DNA of 64,000 nucleotides, taken from assembly GCA_021732485.1 (NCBI GenBank), contig JAKFUV010000003.1:62001-126000 (forward strand). Reading direction: 5' to 3'. Below the pieces are notes generated by a model. That model did no database searches. It had not been told where the DNA came from and saw only the letters and a list, made by a program, of their open reading frames with translations. Shown one piece after another: positions 1 through 9,357 of this stretch (positions are counted from its first letter, which is position 1; the number at the start of each line of letters is the position of its first letter). Made by a program: the position numbers and the translations under genes. Source of the stretch: Hyphomicrobium sp. GTDB lineage: Bacteria > Pseudomonadota > Alphaproteobacteria > Rhizobiales > Hyphomicrobiaceae.

Positions 1-1187
1 TGTCGCGTCGCTCGGTGCTCGAAGAAAGCCGCGCCGAGCAGCGCACCGAAATCGTCGCCCGCTTGGCCGAGGGTCAGGTCATCGACGGTCTTGTCAAAAA
101 CATCACCGACTACGGCGCATTTATCGATCTCGGCGGCATCGACGGCCTGTTGCACGTCACCGACATGGCGTGGCGCCGCGTCAATCATCCGTCTGAAATC
201 CTCAACGTCGGCGACACCGTGAAGGTGCAGATCATCCGCATCAATCCGGAAACGCAGCGTATTTCGCTCGGCATGAAGCAACTGCAATCCGACCCGTGGT
301 CAGCCATCGAAGCCAAGTATCCGGTCGGCGCCAAGATCAAAGGTGCCGTCACCAACATCGCTGACTACGGCGCGTTCGTTGAACTCGAGCCGGGCGTGGA
401 AGGTCTCATCCACGTCTCGGAAATGAGCTGGACCAAGAAGAATACCCACCCCGGCAAGATCGTGTCGACCAGCCAGCAGGTCGACGTGCAAGTTCTTGAA
501 GTCGATCCCCAGAAGCGCCGCATCTCGCTTGGCCTCAAGCAGACGCAAGACAACCCGTGGGATTCGTTCCTCACACAGCATCCGAAGGGTTCGATCGTCG
601 AAGGTCCGATCCGTAACATCACTGAATTCGGCCTGTTCATCGGTCTCGAAAACGGCGTTGATGGCATGGTGCATCTGTCGGATCTCGATTGGCAGAAGCC
701 GGGCGACGAAGTCATCAAGGATTATAAGAAGGGCGACACGGTCAAGGCTGTGGTGCTCGACGTCGATGGTTCGAAAGAGCGCATCTCGCTCGGCATCAAG
801 CAATTGGCTGGAGATCCGATCGATGCCGTTGCCAAGTTCAAGAAGGGCGACGCGGTGACATGCGCCGTGACCGCTGTCCAGGATGGCGGCATCGAAGTGA
901 AGGTGGCCGACAGCGACTTGACGGCCTTCATCAAGCGCGCCGATCTTTCGCGTGATCGTTCCGAGCAGCGTCCGGAGCGCTTCAACGTCGGCGATAAGCT
1001 CGATGCCGCGGTGCTGACGGTCGACAAGGCAGCGCGCCGTCTGACGCTTTCGGTCAAGGCGCTCGAAATCGCCGAAGAAAAGCAGGCCGTGGCGCAGTTT
1101 GGATCGTCCGACTCGGGCGCGTCGCTGGGCGACATCTTCAAAGCCGCCATCAAAAAGCGTGAAAACACCGACGACGACGCTGAGTAG
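1..1187 (+). CDS. rpsA: 30S ribosomal protein S1, 5'-truncated by the window edge
   Basis: S1 binds mRNA on the 30S subunit and helps load structured or leaderless messages. The reading frame is open from base 1 with no start codon in view, so the gene begins upstream. About 395 C-terminal residues are present. Counting from the GTG codon at 15, four S1 (OB-fold) repeats are visible at roughly residues 20-88, 105-176, 192-263 and 278-350, each ending in the ISLG(M/L/I)KQ-type signature (the last is the divergent LTLSVKAL form). A full alphaproteobacterial S1 has six repeats, so about the first two are missing. The stop TAG is at 1185-1187 and a strong hairpin follows. Identity is secure; only the 5' end is unknown. 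Confidence 0.97.
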   Translation, partial: SRRSVLEESRAEQRTEIVARLAEGQVIDGLVKNITDYGAFIDLGGIDGLLHVTDMAWRRVNHPSEILNVGDTVKVQIIRINPETQRISLGMKQLQSDPWSAIEAKYPVGAKIKGAVTNIADYGAFVELEPGVEGLIHVSEMSWTKKNTHPGKIVSTSQQVDVQVLEVDPQKRRISLGLKQTQDNPWDSFLTQHPKGSIVEGPIRNITEFGLFIGLENGVDGMVHLSDLDWQKPGDEVIKDYKKGDTVKAVVLDVDGSKERISLGIKQLAGDPIDAVAKFKKGDAVTCAVTAVQDGGIEVKVADSDLTAFIKRADLSRDRSEQRPERFNVGDKLDAAVLTVDKAARRLTLSVKALEIAEEKQAVAQFGSSDSGASLGDIFKAAIKKRENTDDDAE

Positions 1188-1216
1188 GCGGTCGGCTAAA
1201 GACATGATGCATCTCC

Positions 1217-1250
1217 AGCAACGCGCGGCGGATATTCGCCGCGCGTTGCT
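1217..1250 (+). terminator. strong hairpin after rpsA
   Basis: A perfect 14-bp stem (1217-1230 with 1237-1250) closes a 6-nt GATATT loop 30 bases after the rpsA stop. The stem is very GC-rich, but the downstream T-tract is poor (TGCATTTC), so it may act as a transcript-end stabiliser or a Rho-assisted terminator rather than a textbook intrinsic terminator. Confidence 0.7.
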
Positions 1251-1379
1251 GCATTTCGGCGGGCGACACCAGTCCTCGGTTGCTGCTGGCCTAAACCTTG
1301 CCTAACCTCTGAGCTATCACGTCATTTCTAGGTCACACCGTCGTCTCGGATGGGGCCATTTCTGGAGTGCGATACCCCC

Positions 1380-2345
1380 ATGCTCGAAACTGAAACAGTG
1401 CTCGATCGCCGCCGCCTGAGACGCTCTGTGTCGATCTGGCGCGCCGTCGGCATCGCTGGTCTCTCATTGGCGCTCGGGTTGGCCCTGTTCGGCGGTGAAA
1501 AATTCGGCTCGCTCAGCGGTGAAAAACAGATTGCCCGCGTGGCCATTGAGGGCACAATCACCGAAGATCGTGAGCAGATCAAAATGTTGAAGGAGATCGC
1601 CGAGGACGACAAAGTCGCCGGCGTTTTGCTTTACGTAAACAGCCCGGGCGGCACGACAACAGGCGGCGAAGCTCTGTACGAAGCTCTGCGCTCAATCGAG
1701 AAGAAAAAGCCGCTCGTGGCGCAGTTCGGTACAGTGGCAGCGTCGGCGGGGTACATCGTCGGACTTGCCAGCGATCACATTGTCGCGCGCGGCAACTCGA
1801 TCACCGGTTCGGTCGGCGTGATCGTGCAATGGCCCGAAGTCGTGCAGCTTCTCGATAAGATCGGTGTCAAGGTCAACGAAATCAAAAGTGGTGCGTTGAA
1901 GGCAACACCCTCACCGTTCGAAACGCTCGACGAAGGCGGCCGCAAGGTTGCCGAAGGCATGGTGAACGATGGCTTCAAATGGTTCCTCGGCCTCGTCGAG
2001 GAGCGCCGTGGCATCAAGACGGCCGACGTGCCGGGTCTGGTCGAGGGGCGAATTTTCTCCGGTCGCGAAGCCCTGGCGGTCAAACTCGTCGACCAGATCG
2101 GCGGCGAGGACGAGGCGGTGGCGTGGCTCAAAGACACCAAAAAGGTCGACGCCGGCGCCAAAGTCGTCGACTGGAAACCGAGCAAATCCGGCGGTCTTGG
2201 CTTCGGTGGGCTGTTCGGCCGGGCGATCGGCTCGATGTTCGGCGTACAAGCCGGCCAGTTGGCGAACTTGGTGCTGCGTGACCCTTCGGTTGCGACACTA
2301 GGTCTTGACGGACTACTTTCAGTTTGGCATCCTTCTGAAAAATAA
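1380..2345 (+). CDS. sppA: signal peptide peptidase SppA (S49 serine protease)
   Basis: A membrane-anchored S49 peptidase that degrades cleaved signal peptides. From the ATG at 1380 the product is 321 residues, the short single-domain form. One N-terminal transmembrane segment (about residues 20-40) precedes the protease domain. The likely nucleophile Ser is in [10 protein letters not shown] (about residue 122), and the general-base Lys fits the EIKSG motif (about residue 169). The start at 1380 is preferred because GGAG lies at 1364-1367. An in-frame ATG at 1350 would add ten residues but has no clear ribosome site. The gene sits between rpsA and ihfB, the usual alphaproteobacterial order. 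Family certain, start moderately certain. Confidence 0.93.
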   Translation: MLETETVLDRRRLRRSVSIWRAVGIAGLSLALGLALFGGEKFGSLSGEKQIARVAIEGTITEDREQIKMLKEIAEDDKVAGVLLYVNSPGGTTTGGEALYEALRSIEKKKPLVAQFGTVAASAGYIVGLASDHIVARGNSITGSVGVIVQWPEVVQLLDKIGVKVNEIKSGALKATPSPFETLDEGGRKVAEGMVNDGFKWFLGLVEERRGIKTADVPGLVEGRIFSGREALAVKLVDQIGGEDEAVAWLKDTKKVDAGAKVVDWKPSKSGGLGFGGLFGRAIGSMFGVQAGQLANLVLRDPSVATLGLDGLLSVWHPSEK

Positions 2346-2377
2346 AGACAAATGATCGCCAGGCTGGGGAGCGGATC

Positions 2378-2671
2378 GTGATCAAGTCGGAATTGGTGCA
2401 AAAACTAGCGACCTCGAATCCTCATCTTTACCACAGGGATGTCGAGCGGATCGTCAACGTCATCTTCGACGAAATCGTCGATGCGCTGGCGCGCGGTGAT
2501 AGGGTTGAGCTGCGCGGCTTTGGGGCTTTTACAGTCAAGCACCGCGCCTCTCGTCAGGGCCGTAATCCGCGCACCGGCACAACGGTCTCGGTTGCCGAGA
2601 AATTTGTGCCGTTCTTTAAAACCGGTAAAGAGCTCCGCGATCGTTTGAACAAGGCCAAGAGCCAGCATTGA
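2378..2671 (+). CDS. ihfB: integration host factor subunit beta
   Basis: IHF-beta pairs with IHF-alpha to bind and sharply bend DNA at specific sites, shaping promoters, recombination and replication origins. The 97-residue product starts at a GTG (2378) and has the whole HU/IHF fold: N-terminal helices with the IV(N)xIFDEI stretch, the RGFGAF turn, and the DNA-binding arm with RQGRNPRTG. The NPRTG motif carries the proline that intercalates into DNA. The length is normal for the family. The gene lies 32 bases after sppA. Its stop codon falls inside a threefold 16-bp tandem repeat, reported separately. Confidence 0.96.
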   Translation: MIKSELVQKLATSNPHLYHRDVERIVNVIFDEIVDALARGDRVELRGFGAFTVKHRASRQGRNPRTGTTVSVAEKFVPFFKTGKELRDRLNKAKSQH

Positions 2672-2708
2672 TTTTGGCCAGCATTGATTTTGGCCATCAT
2701 TGATTTTG
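2661..2708. repeat. 16-bp tandem repeat, three copies, spanning the ihfB stop
   Basis: The unit GCCAGCATTGATTTTG occurs at 2661-2676 and 2677-2692 exactly. A third copy at 2693-2708 has one change (GCCATC for GCCAGC), and the first bases of a degenerate fourth follow. The first copy contains the last codons and TGA stop of ihfB, so the array probably grew by slippage from the gene end. Each unit carries its own in-frame-like CATTGA, so the coding end is unaffected. Confidence 0.9.
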
Positions 2709-2838
2709 GTCAGTGCGGGGCTATTTTGGCGATCACAACGTGCGACGTTCGGGCGGTAGAAAGTCTGCGCTAAGCCCAAAGAGCAGCGCGGAAGTTCAGG
2801 GCGAACTCTGGCAATGAAGCCGACCAACAAGAGGTGCT

Positions 2839-3210
2839 GTGGTGTTGAGGCGTATCCTGTCGCTCCTGATTGCTTTTCCGGTCGCAGCGATATTGGTGGC
2901 GATCGCCGTGTCGAACAGGCAGTCCGTGCAACTTGTGCTTGACCCGTTTCGCCCCGAAGCACCGGCGCTGGCCGTCGATCTGCCGTTCTACGCGTATTTG
3001 CTCGGCGCGCTCGTGATCGGCGTCATGCTCGGCGGGTTCGCGACGTGGATGGGCCAAAGCCGCTGGCGTCAGACGGCTCGCACGCAAGGCCAGCGAGCGG
3101 CGCGCTGGCAGGCAGAGGCCGATCGCCTCGCGCGCGAACGCGACACATCGATCGGCTCGGGCAACGACACGGCCGGCGGTCGCAAAACCTTGGCGCTGGC
3201 TGGCCGTTAA
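2839..3210 (+). CDS. LapA-domain (DUF1049) inner-membrane protein
   Basis: A 123-residue protein with two hydrophobic segments (about residues 5-25 and 45-70). They are separated by a short loop ending in the membrane return LPFYAYLLGALVIGVMLGG, which is the layout of the lipopolysaccharide-assembly-protein-A domain. An Arg/Ala-rich cytoplasmic tail probably forms a short coiled coil. LapA partners with the TPR protein LapB in enterobacteria to control LpxC turnover; no lapB is in this window, so the role here is inferred. Start is GTG 2839 or GTG 2842; GAGG at 2831-2834 suits 2842 slightly better. The gene lies between ihfB and trpF. Confidence 0.8.
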   Translation: MVLRRILSLLIAFPVAAILVAIAVSNRQSVQLVLDPFRPEAPALAVDLPFYAYLLGALVIGVMLGGFATWMGQSRWRQTARTQGQRAARWQAEADRLARERDTSIGSGNDTAGGRKTLALAGR

Positions 3211-3258
3211 ATCTGCGTCGCGCGGCCTTCGAGGCAAACCTTAAAGATTGGACGCGGC

Positions 3259-3495
3259 ATGGACGCACTCACACTTTTTGGCCTCGCATCCGTTAGTTTG
3301 ATGCTGCTGTTTTACACTTACGAGGATGCTTCGCACTGGTGTGTCCTGGGTTTCGCGGCAGCCTGCGTGCTCGGCTCGGTCTACGGCTTTCTGCAAGGCG
3401 CTTGGCCGTTCGGTGTGGTTGAAGGGATTTGGGCTTTGATCGCGCTCAAGCGCTGGCAGAAGCGTCGGCTCACCGGTGCGCCCATCAAAGTCTGA
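3259..3495 (+). CDS. small membrane protein of unknown function
   Basis: A 78-residue protein with two or three predicted membrane helices covering most of its length and a basic C-terminus (KRWQKRR) likely to stay in the cytoplasm. It starts at ATG 3259, 48 bases after the LapA-domain gene and 35 bases before trpF, so it is probably co-transcribed with them. I do not recognise a named domain. The even hydrophobic pattern and tight packing in the operon support a real gene. Confidence 0.7.
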   Translation: MDALTLFGLASVSLMLLFYTYEDASHWCVLGFAAACVLGSVYGFLQGAWPFGVVEGIWALIALKRWQKRRLTGAPIKV

Positions 3496-3530
3496 GCGCG
3501 TAGTGCCAAGCGCGGAAAGTCTACACACCC

Positions 3531-4175
3531 ATGACGCGCGTCAAGATTTGCGGTTTGACAACGCTCGCGACCATGTCGGCCGCGGTCGAGCATGGCGCTG
3601 ACTATGTCGGTCTGGTGTTCTTTGCTCGCAGTCCGCGCAACGTCGATGTCGAGACGGCCGCCGCACTGGCTGACGTGGCGCGCGGGCGAAGCGCCGTCGT
3701 TGGCCTCACCGTCGATGCCGACGACATGACCCTTGCCGGCATGATCGGGCAAGTTCATCCCGACATGCTGCAGTTACACGGTTCCGAAAGCGCAGCGCGC
3801 GTCGCCGAGATCAAGGCGCGCTTCAAGCTTCCGATCATTAAAGCCATTTCTGTCGCTACGGCTGCGGACGCCGCGTCCGGCGCCGACTATGAAGGGTTGG
3901 CGGACCTGATCTTGTTCGATGCCAAGGCTCCGAAGGACGCGCCACTGCCGGGCGGCAATGGGCTGGCGTTCGATTGGAGCGTACTTAGCGCTGGGCAGCG
4001 GGAGGGCGACTTCATGCTGTCGGGCGGATTGAACAGCCACAACGTCGGCGACGCGATCGCACGAACGATGCCCTACGCCGTTGATGTATCCTCAGGCGTC
4101 GAATCCTCGCCGGGCGTCAAGGATATCGAGCTGATCCGCCGCTTCCTTCGCGCTGTAAAGACCGCTAAGCACTGA
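3531..4175 (+). CDS. trpF: phosphoribosylanthranilate isomerase
   Basis: Catalyses the Amadori rearrangement of N-(5-phosphoribosyl)-anthranilate to CdRP, the third step from chorismate to tryptophan. The 214-residue TIM barrel opens with KICGLT, whose Cys is the catalytic general base. It keeps GADYVGLVF, the LHG strand, and the C-terminal DVSSGVES phosphate-binding turn with the catalytic Asp. The length is normal. It heads the trpF-trpB-trpA run, the common alphaproteobacterial arrangement in which the other trp genes lie elsewhere. Start is ATG 3531 with a weak GGAAAG site upstream. Confidence 0.96.
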   Translation: MTRVKICGLTTLATMSAAVEHGADYVGLVFFARSPRNVDVETAAALADVARGRSAVVGLTVDADDMTLAGMIGQVHPDMLQLHGSESAARVAEIKARFKLPIIKAISVATAADAASGADYEGLADLILFDAKAPKDAPLPGGNGLAFDWSVLSAGQREGDFMLSGGLNSHNVGDAIARTMPYAVDVSSGVESSPGVKDIELIRRFLRAVKTAKH

Positions 4176-4258
4176 CGCGAGCCTCGCGCGTCTCAGACAT
4201 CCAAAGGCGGCGGGATAGTGCCTAGGCGACGTTTATTGAACTGACCAGGATTGCGACG

Positions 4259-5500
4259 ATGGCGACGACCACTCAAAAATCTGCCGAAGCAAAGCTCAAC
4301 AGCTATTCGACCGGCCCCGACGACAAGGGCTTCTTTGGCTTGTTCGGCGGCCGCTTCGTCGCGGAAACGCTGATGCCGCTGATCCTCGAATTGGAGCGCG
4401 CCTATAGCGCTGCCAAGGCCGATCCGACGTTCCAAGCCGAGATCGATTTCCTCAACCTGCACTATGCTGGCCGGCCAAGCCCGCTGTATTTCGCCGAACG
4501 CATGACCAACGAACTGGGCGGCGCGAAAATCTACTTTAAGCGTGATGAACTCAATCACACCGGCTCGCATAAGATCAACAATTGCCTTGGCCAGATTTTG
4601 CTGGCGCGCCGCATGGGCAAGACACGCATCATTGCCGAGACGGGTGCGGGCCAGCACGGCGTCGCCGTAGCGACGGTGTGCGCGAAGTATGGCATCGGTT
4701 GTGAAATCTACATGGGCGCCACCGATATCGAGCGCCAAGCGCCGAACGTTGCCCGCATGAAATTGCTCGGCGCCAAGCTCAATCCGGTGACGAGTGGCGC
4801 TGGCACGCTCAAAGATGCGATGAACGAGGCGCTGCGCGACTGGGTGACCAATGTCAGAGATACCTACTATCTGATCGGCACGGCGGCAGGTCCCCATCCG
4901 TACCCGGCGATGGTGCGTGATTTCCAGTCGATCATCGGCAAGGAAACGCGCGAGCAAATGCTGGCGGCCGAAGGACGGCTGCCCGATACATTGGTCGCGT
5001 GCATCGGCGGCGGCTCGAATTCCATCGGACTGTTTCATCCGTTTCTCGACGACAAGGACGTCGCCATTTACGGCGTGGAGGCTGGTGGTCACGGCCTCGA
5101 TGTCGAGAACGGTCATGCGGCTTCGATGACCGGCGGCACACCCGGCGTTCTGCATGGCAACCGCACATATTTGCTACAAGACGCTGACGGACAAATTCTC
5201 GAAGGGCATTCCATCTCAGCTGGCCTGGACTATCCGGGTGTCGGTCCGGAGCATGCCTGGCTGAAAGACACCGGCCGCGTCACTTATGTCGCAATTACCG
5301 ACAATGAAGCTCTCGCGGCGTTGCAAGTGTGCACGCGGCTTGAAGGTATCATCCCGGCGCTCGAGCCAAGCCACGCACTCGCGCACGTCATCAAGCTGGC
5401 GGCGACATTGCCAAAGGACAATCTGCTGGTGATGAATCTGTGCGGTCGTGGCGACAAGGATTTGTTTTCCGTCGCCAAGGCGCTGGGGATGAAGATCTGA
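4259..5500 (+). CDS. trpB: tryptophan synthase beta chain
   Basis: The PLP enzyme that condenses indole with serine to give tryptophan; it works with TrpA as an alpha2beta2 complex joined by an indole tunnel. The product has 413 residues. The PLP Schiff-base Lys is in HTGSHKINN (Lys105), and the glycine-rich phosphate loop is GGGSNS. The catalytic Glu strand ETGAGQHG and the C-terminal NLCGRGDKD are intact. trpA follows two bases after the stop, so the two are translationally coupled. No truncation or unusual residue is seen. Confidence 0.97.
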   Translation: MATTTQKSAEAKLNSYSTGPDDKGFFGLFGGRFVAETLMPLILELERAYSAAKADPTFQAEIDFLNLHYAGRPSPLYFAERMTNELGGAKIYFKRDELNHTGSHKINNCLGQILLARRMGKTRIIAETGAGQHGVAVATVCAKYGIGCEIYMGATDIERQAPNVARMKLLGAKLNPVTSGAGTLKDAMNEALRDWVTNVRDTYYLIGTAAGPHPYPAMVRDFQSIIGKETREQMLAAEGRLPDTLVACIGGGSNSIGLFHPFLDDKDVAIYGVEAGGHGLDVENGHAASMTGGTPGVLHGNRTYLLQDADGQILEGHSISAGLDYPGVGPEHAWLKDTGRVTYVAITDNEALAALQVCTRLEGIIPALEPSHALAHVIKLAATLPKDNLLVMNLCGRGDKDLFSVAKALGMKI

Positions 5501-5502
5501 AT

Positions 5503-6327
5503 ATGGCGGCACCCACGCGCATCGACGCACGCTTCGCAGCATTGCGAAAGTCCGGCCGAAAAGCCCTCGTCACGTTCGTCTCAGCCGGCGATCCCGATCT
5601 CGAAACGAGCGCGGCGATTATTGCGGGCTTGCCGAAAGCGGGCGCCGACATCATCGAAATCGGCATGCCATTTTCAGATCCGATGGCCGATGGACCAGCG
5701 GTGCAAGCGTCATCGCTGCGTGCGCTGAAGGCAGGCCAGACGATGATCAAGACGCTGGCGATGGTGCGCCGGTTTCGTGAGGCTGATGCCGACACGCCGA
5801 TCGTTTTGATGGGCTATTACAACCCGATCTACGTCTACGGCACGGCGCGCTTCATCGCTGATGCCAAGGCTGCCGGCGTCGATGGCCTGATCGTCGTCGA
5901 CGTACCGCCCGAAGCCGATGACGAGGTTTGCCTCCCCGCCGTCGAGGCTGGGCTCAACTTCATTCGCCTTGCCACGCCGACGACCGATGACGTTCGCCTT
6001 CCAGCCGTGCTTAAAAACACATCGGGCTTCGTTTACTATGTTTCGATTACCGGCATAACCGGGGCGGCTGCGCCCGTGGTGAACGACGTTCACGATCAGG
6101 TGAAGCGAATTAAACGGCAGACCGATATTCCCGTCGTTGTCGGCTTCGGCGTCCGCAGCGGCGAGCAGGCGCGCGCCATTGCCGCTGGGGCGGACGGTGT
6201 CGTGGTCGGCTCGGCGATTATCGACCGCATCGAAAAATCATTGGATTCCAATGGCAAGGCAACGACCTCGACTGTCGCAAACGTGCTCGATATGGTGCAC
6301 GAACTGGCGTCAGCAATGCGCGCTTGA
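5503..6327 (+). CDS. trpA: tryptophan synthase alpha chain
   Basis: Cleaves indole-3-glycerol phosphate to indole and glyceraldehyde-3-phosphate, passing indole to TrpB. The product is 274 residues from ATG 5503, just after the trpB stop; GGGATGAAG inside the trpB end can serve as ribosome site. The catalytic Glu and Asp sit in [15 protein letters not shown]. The [11 protein letters not shown] strand, the [11 protein letters not shown] loop and the C-terminal phosphate-binding GFGVRS and VVGSAI are present. The open frame extends 63 bases upstream into trpB, but that extension is not part of the family. Confidence 0.97.
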   Translation: MAAPTRIDARFAALRKSGRKALVTFVSAGDPDLETSAAIIAGLPKAGADIIEIGMPFSDPMADGPAVQASSLRALKAGQTMIKTLAMVRRFREADADTPIVLMGYYNPIYVYGTARFIADAKAAGVDGLIVVDVPPEADDEVCLPAVEAGLNFIRLATPTTDDVRLPAVLKNTSGFVYYVSITGITGAAAPVVNDVHDQVKRIKRQTDIPVVVGFGVRSGEQARAIAAGADGVVVGSAIIDRIEKSLDSNGKATTSTVANVLDMVHELASAMRA

Positions 6328-6583
6328 GGCTGAGTGGCGCCGTCCGCCGGGTGGGGATTTCTGGCGGGAATGGCTTGGCGCGACGGGTCCGCGATACCCA
6401 TATCCAGAAGTACATTGGTGTGACTGCTAGCATCGCCCGCAAGGTGCCGTTAGATTATGTGGCTTGAATACGAGCGGTCCGCAGCCCGCCGTCGGCCTGA
6501 AGCCGCAGCGTTACCGCCGCATCAAAGAGTGGCGCGGCAGCATGACCACGGGCTCGAGTCACCCTACGAGGAGCTACGACCAA

Positions 6584-7732
6584 GTGAATTGGATCAACAA
6601 CGTCGTCCGCCCGAAGATCAGCGGACTGTTGTCTACGGCCAAGCGCGACGTGCCGGATAATCTCTGGGTCAAGTGCCCCGAGAGCGGCCAGATGGTGTTC
6701 TATAAGGATTTGGAAGCCAACGCGTTCGTCGTTCCCGGCTCCAACTATCATATGCGCATGGGCGCCGATCAGCGCTTGCGGCATCTGTTCGACAACGGCG
6801 AGTACAAGCTCGTGGCGGTGCCGTCGGTGCAACAAGATCCGCTGAAATTCCGCGATGGCCGCAAATACACCGACCGTTTGAAAGACGCGAAGGCCGACAC
6901 CAAACTGGAGGATGCGGTGCTCGTCGGCGACGGCTTGCTGCATGGCCAGCATGTCGTCGCGGCCGCGCAGGACTTCCGCTTCATGGCCGGCTCACTCGGC
7001 ATGGCGGCGGGTGAAGCCATCATCGCTGGCATGTTGAAAGCCGTTGAACTCAAAACTCCGTTCATTCTGTTCGCAGCGTCAGGCGGCGCTCGCATGCAGG
7101 AAGGTATCTTGTCGTTGATGCAGATGCCGCGCACGACGATTGCCGTGCAGCGCTTGCGCGACGCGAAACTTCCCTACATCGTTGTGTTGACCGATCCGAC
7201 GACGGGCGGCGTCACGGCGTCGTATGCGATGCTCGGCGACATCCACATCGCTGAGCCGGGCGCTTTGATTTGTTTTGCCGGGCCGCGCGTCATTCAGCAG
7301 ACCATTCGCGAACAGTTGCCCGACGGCTTCCAACGCGCCGAATATCTGCTGGCGCACGGCATGGTCGATATGGTGGTGCACCGGCATCAGCTGCGTGAGA
7401 CGCTGGCGCGGCTGTGCGGGCTGCTCATGTCGGGGATCAACGCGGCTAAAGGCAAGGATGCGCGTCGCGGCAACGGCAAAGCCTATGTCAATGGTTTGTC
7501 CGTCGATGGTAAGTTGATTGAAACAGCGGCACGCGAAAGCGGCGGCGTGGTTGAGCCCGAAGCCGTGCCGCCGAGCCAGCGCTTCGATCCAGCGCGCACC
7601 GACAAAGCCAAGCGCGATGGAACTGAACTGTCTTCGGCAACGCCGGGTTCGGGCTCCAGCGGCGGCACAGCGCCAAGCCAAGGAGGCGGCATGGGTCCAG
7701 CCTCGGGTAGTAATCAAACGCGCGGCGTTTAA
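6584..7732 (+). CDS. accD: acetyl-CoA carboxylase carboxyltransferase subunit beta
   Basis: AccD with AccA transfers carboxyl from biotin-BCCP to acetyl-CoA, making malonyl-CoA, the first step of fatty acid synthesis. The start is placed at GTG 6584 because orthologues begin NWIxNVVRPKI and AGGAG lies at 6569-6573; an in-frame ATG at 6542 is an alternative. The 382-residue product keeps the crotonase-like core ([37 protein letters not shown]). The N-terminal zinc-ribbon region has only one Cys (KCPESGQ) instead of four, as in related alphaproteobacteria. A Gly/Ser-rich tail of about 80 residues follows the core. It lies between trpA and folC. Confidence 0.96.
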   Translation: MNWINNVVRPKISGLLSTAKRDVPDNLWVKCPESGQMVFYKDLEANAFVVPGSNYHMRMGADQRLRHLFDNGEYKLVAVPSVQQDPLKFRDGRKYTDRLKDAKADTKLEDAVLVGDGLLHGQHVVAAAQDFRFMAGSLGMAAGEAIIAGMLKAVELKTPFILFAASGGARMQEGILSLMQMPRTTIAVQRLRDAKLPYIVVLTDPTTGGVTASYAMLGDIHIAEPGALICFAGPRVIQQTIREQLPDGFQRAEYLLAHGMVDMVVHRHQLRETLARLCGLLMSGINAAKGKDARRGNGKAYVNGLSVDGKLIETAARESGGVVEPEAVPPSQRFDPARTDKAKRDGTELSSATPGSGSSGGTAPSQGGGMGPASGSNQTRGV

Positions 7733-7784
7733 TTCAAAACGTTAGCGAGTTCCTCTTCGTCATTGACCACAAGCGACGCGCCGC

Positions 7785-9146
7785 ATGACTTTTTCGACGA
7801 CACGCCCGACGAGCGACGCGCTTCTCGCCGAGATGATGCTGCTTCATCCGAAGCTGATCGACCTGTCGCTTGGCCGCGTCGAGCGGCTGCTTGGCAAGCT
7901 CGGCCATCCCGAGCAGCGGTTGGCGCCCGTCGTCCATATTGCCGGCACCAACGGCAAAGGTTCGACCACCGCCTACCTGAAAGCCATCATTGAAGCGGCA
8001 GGCCAGCGCGTCCACGTTTACACGTCGCCGCATCTCGTGCGGTTTCATGAACGTATCGCGCTGGCTGGCGCTGATGGCGTGGCGCAGCCGATCGGCGAAG
8101 ACGCCCTGGTCGAGGTCCTGATGCGCGTGCGTGCCGTGAACGATGGCGACGACATTACGCAATTCGAAATTACGACGGCGGCGGCGTTGCTGGCGTTTTC
8201 GGAAACGCCGGCCGATGTCGTGCTGCTCGAAGTTGGCCTTGGTGGCCGATTGGATGCCACCAATGTTATCAAATCGCCGGCCCTTACGGTCATCACACCG
8301 ATCTCGATGGACCACGCCGAAAAGCTCGGGCCGACGTTAGCGAAAATTGCCGCTGAGAAGGCCGGGATCCTCAAGACCGGCACGGCGGGGATCGTTGCGG
8401 TTCAGCCCGACGAAGTGCTCGCCGTCATCGAAGCACGCGCTCGCGCGGTGGGTGCGCCGTTGACCATATTCGGGCGTGATTACGACGCCTATGAGCAAAA
8501 CGGGCGGCTGGTGTTCCAACGCGATGACGCGCTCATCGACCTGCCACTGCCAGCATTGATTGGCCGCCACCAGCTTTCCAACGCCGCGACCGCCATCGCG
8601 GCGGCCTTGACGCTGGGCGAACGGCTACCGCATCTCGGCATCGATGAACGCGCCATCGAGATCGGCCTGCGCACGGTTGTTTGGCCGGCGCGCATGCAGC
8701 GATTGCTCAGTGGCCCGTTGTCAGCCCTCGTTGGCTCAACCAACGAGCTGTGGCTCGATGGCGGCCACAACCCGGCGGCTGGCGACATGCTCGCCGATAC
8801 ACTCGCCGCACTCGATGAAAAATCGTCAAAGCCGGTGTTTCTCATCGTCGGCATGATGGGCCAGAAAGATGCGCTGGGCTTTATTGCCCCGTTTCGCGGG
8901 CTCGTCCGGGCGGTCTACACGGTGCCGATCCCAGGTGCCCATGAGGCCCCGCACTCGCAGGAAAAGCTTGCCGACGTCGCGCGCAGTGCCGGGCTGCAAG
9001 CCTTTGAACGGGCCAGCGTGCCCGATGCTTTGCGGACGATCGCGAACCTGCCGCCCGGATCAAAGCGGGTGTTAATTTGCGGTTCGCTCTATCTCGCCGG
9101 GCATGTACTGACGTTGCAGCAAAATCTGGCCGACGATGAGGCTTGA
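7785..9146 (+). CDS. folC: bifunctional folylpolyglutamate / dihydrofolate synthase
   Basis: Adds glutamate to dihydropteroate and to tetrahydrofolates using ATP, completing and trapping folate in the cell. The 453-residue Mur-ligase-type protein has the P-loop HIAGTNGKGST (about residue 50), the folate loop SPHLVRFHERI, the GLGGRLDATN metal/ATP motif, the MDHAEKLG strand, and the LDGGHNP motif opening the C-terminal domain. It starts at ATG 7785, 52 bases after accD, and ends the biosynthetic run that begins with trpF. About 210 bases without a gene follow before the aldehyde dehydrogenase. Confidence 0.95.
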   Translation: MTFSTTRPTSDALLAEMMLLHPKLIDLSLGRVERLLGKLGHPEQRLAPVVHIAGTNGKGSTTAYLKAIIEAAGQRVHVYTSPHLVRFHERIALAGADGVAQPIGEDALVEVLMRVRAVNDGDDITQFEITTAAALLAFSETPADVVLLEVGLGGRLDATNVIKSPALTVITPISMDHAEKLGPTLAKIAAEKAGILKTGTAGIVAVQPDEVLAVIEARARAVGAPLTIFGRDYDAYEQNGRLVFQRDDALIDLPLPALIGRHQLSNAATAIAAALTLGERLPHLGIDERAIEIGLRTVVWPARMQRLLSGPLSALVGSTNELWLDGGHNPAAGDMLADTLAALDEKSSKPVFLIVGMMGQKDALGFIAPFRGLVRAVYTVPIPGAHEAPHSQEKLADVARSAGLQAFERASVPDALRTIANLPPGSKRVLICGSLYLAGHVLTLQQNLADDEA

Positions 9147-9357
9147 TTGCGGTGCAGCATAATCGCAGGTCGCGCAACCATACACCCAGAACAATCGCGC
9201 CGATGTGATTATGACTGGCGCAAGTATTCGACCAAAGTCTCAAAAAACCAGTCTCGCCATCAGCGGTAGCAATAGACTACAATCTGGCGCTATTCCCAAC
9301 TAAAGAAAAGCGATGAAATCAATCGCGCTTCCATAACCCCGGAGAGGAGAAAACGCC

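Noticed and set aside
300-1205. 301-residue minus-strand frame over rpsA
   Set aside because: Mirror frame of the S1 repeats caused by high GC; no domain.
9147-9357. Sigma-54 promoter before the aldehyde dehydrogenase
   Set aside because: TGGCGCAAGTATTCG and TGGCGCTATTCCC have the GG element but no GC element at the right spacing.
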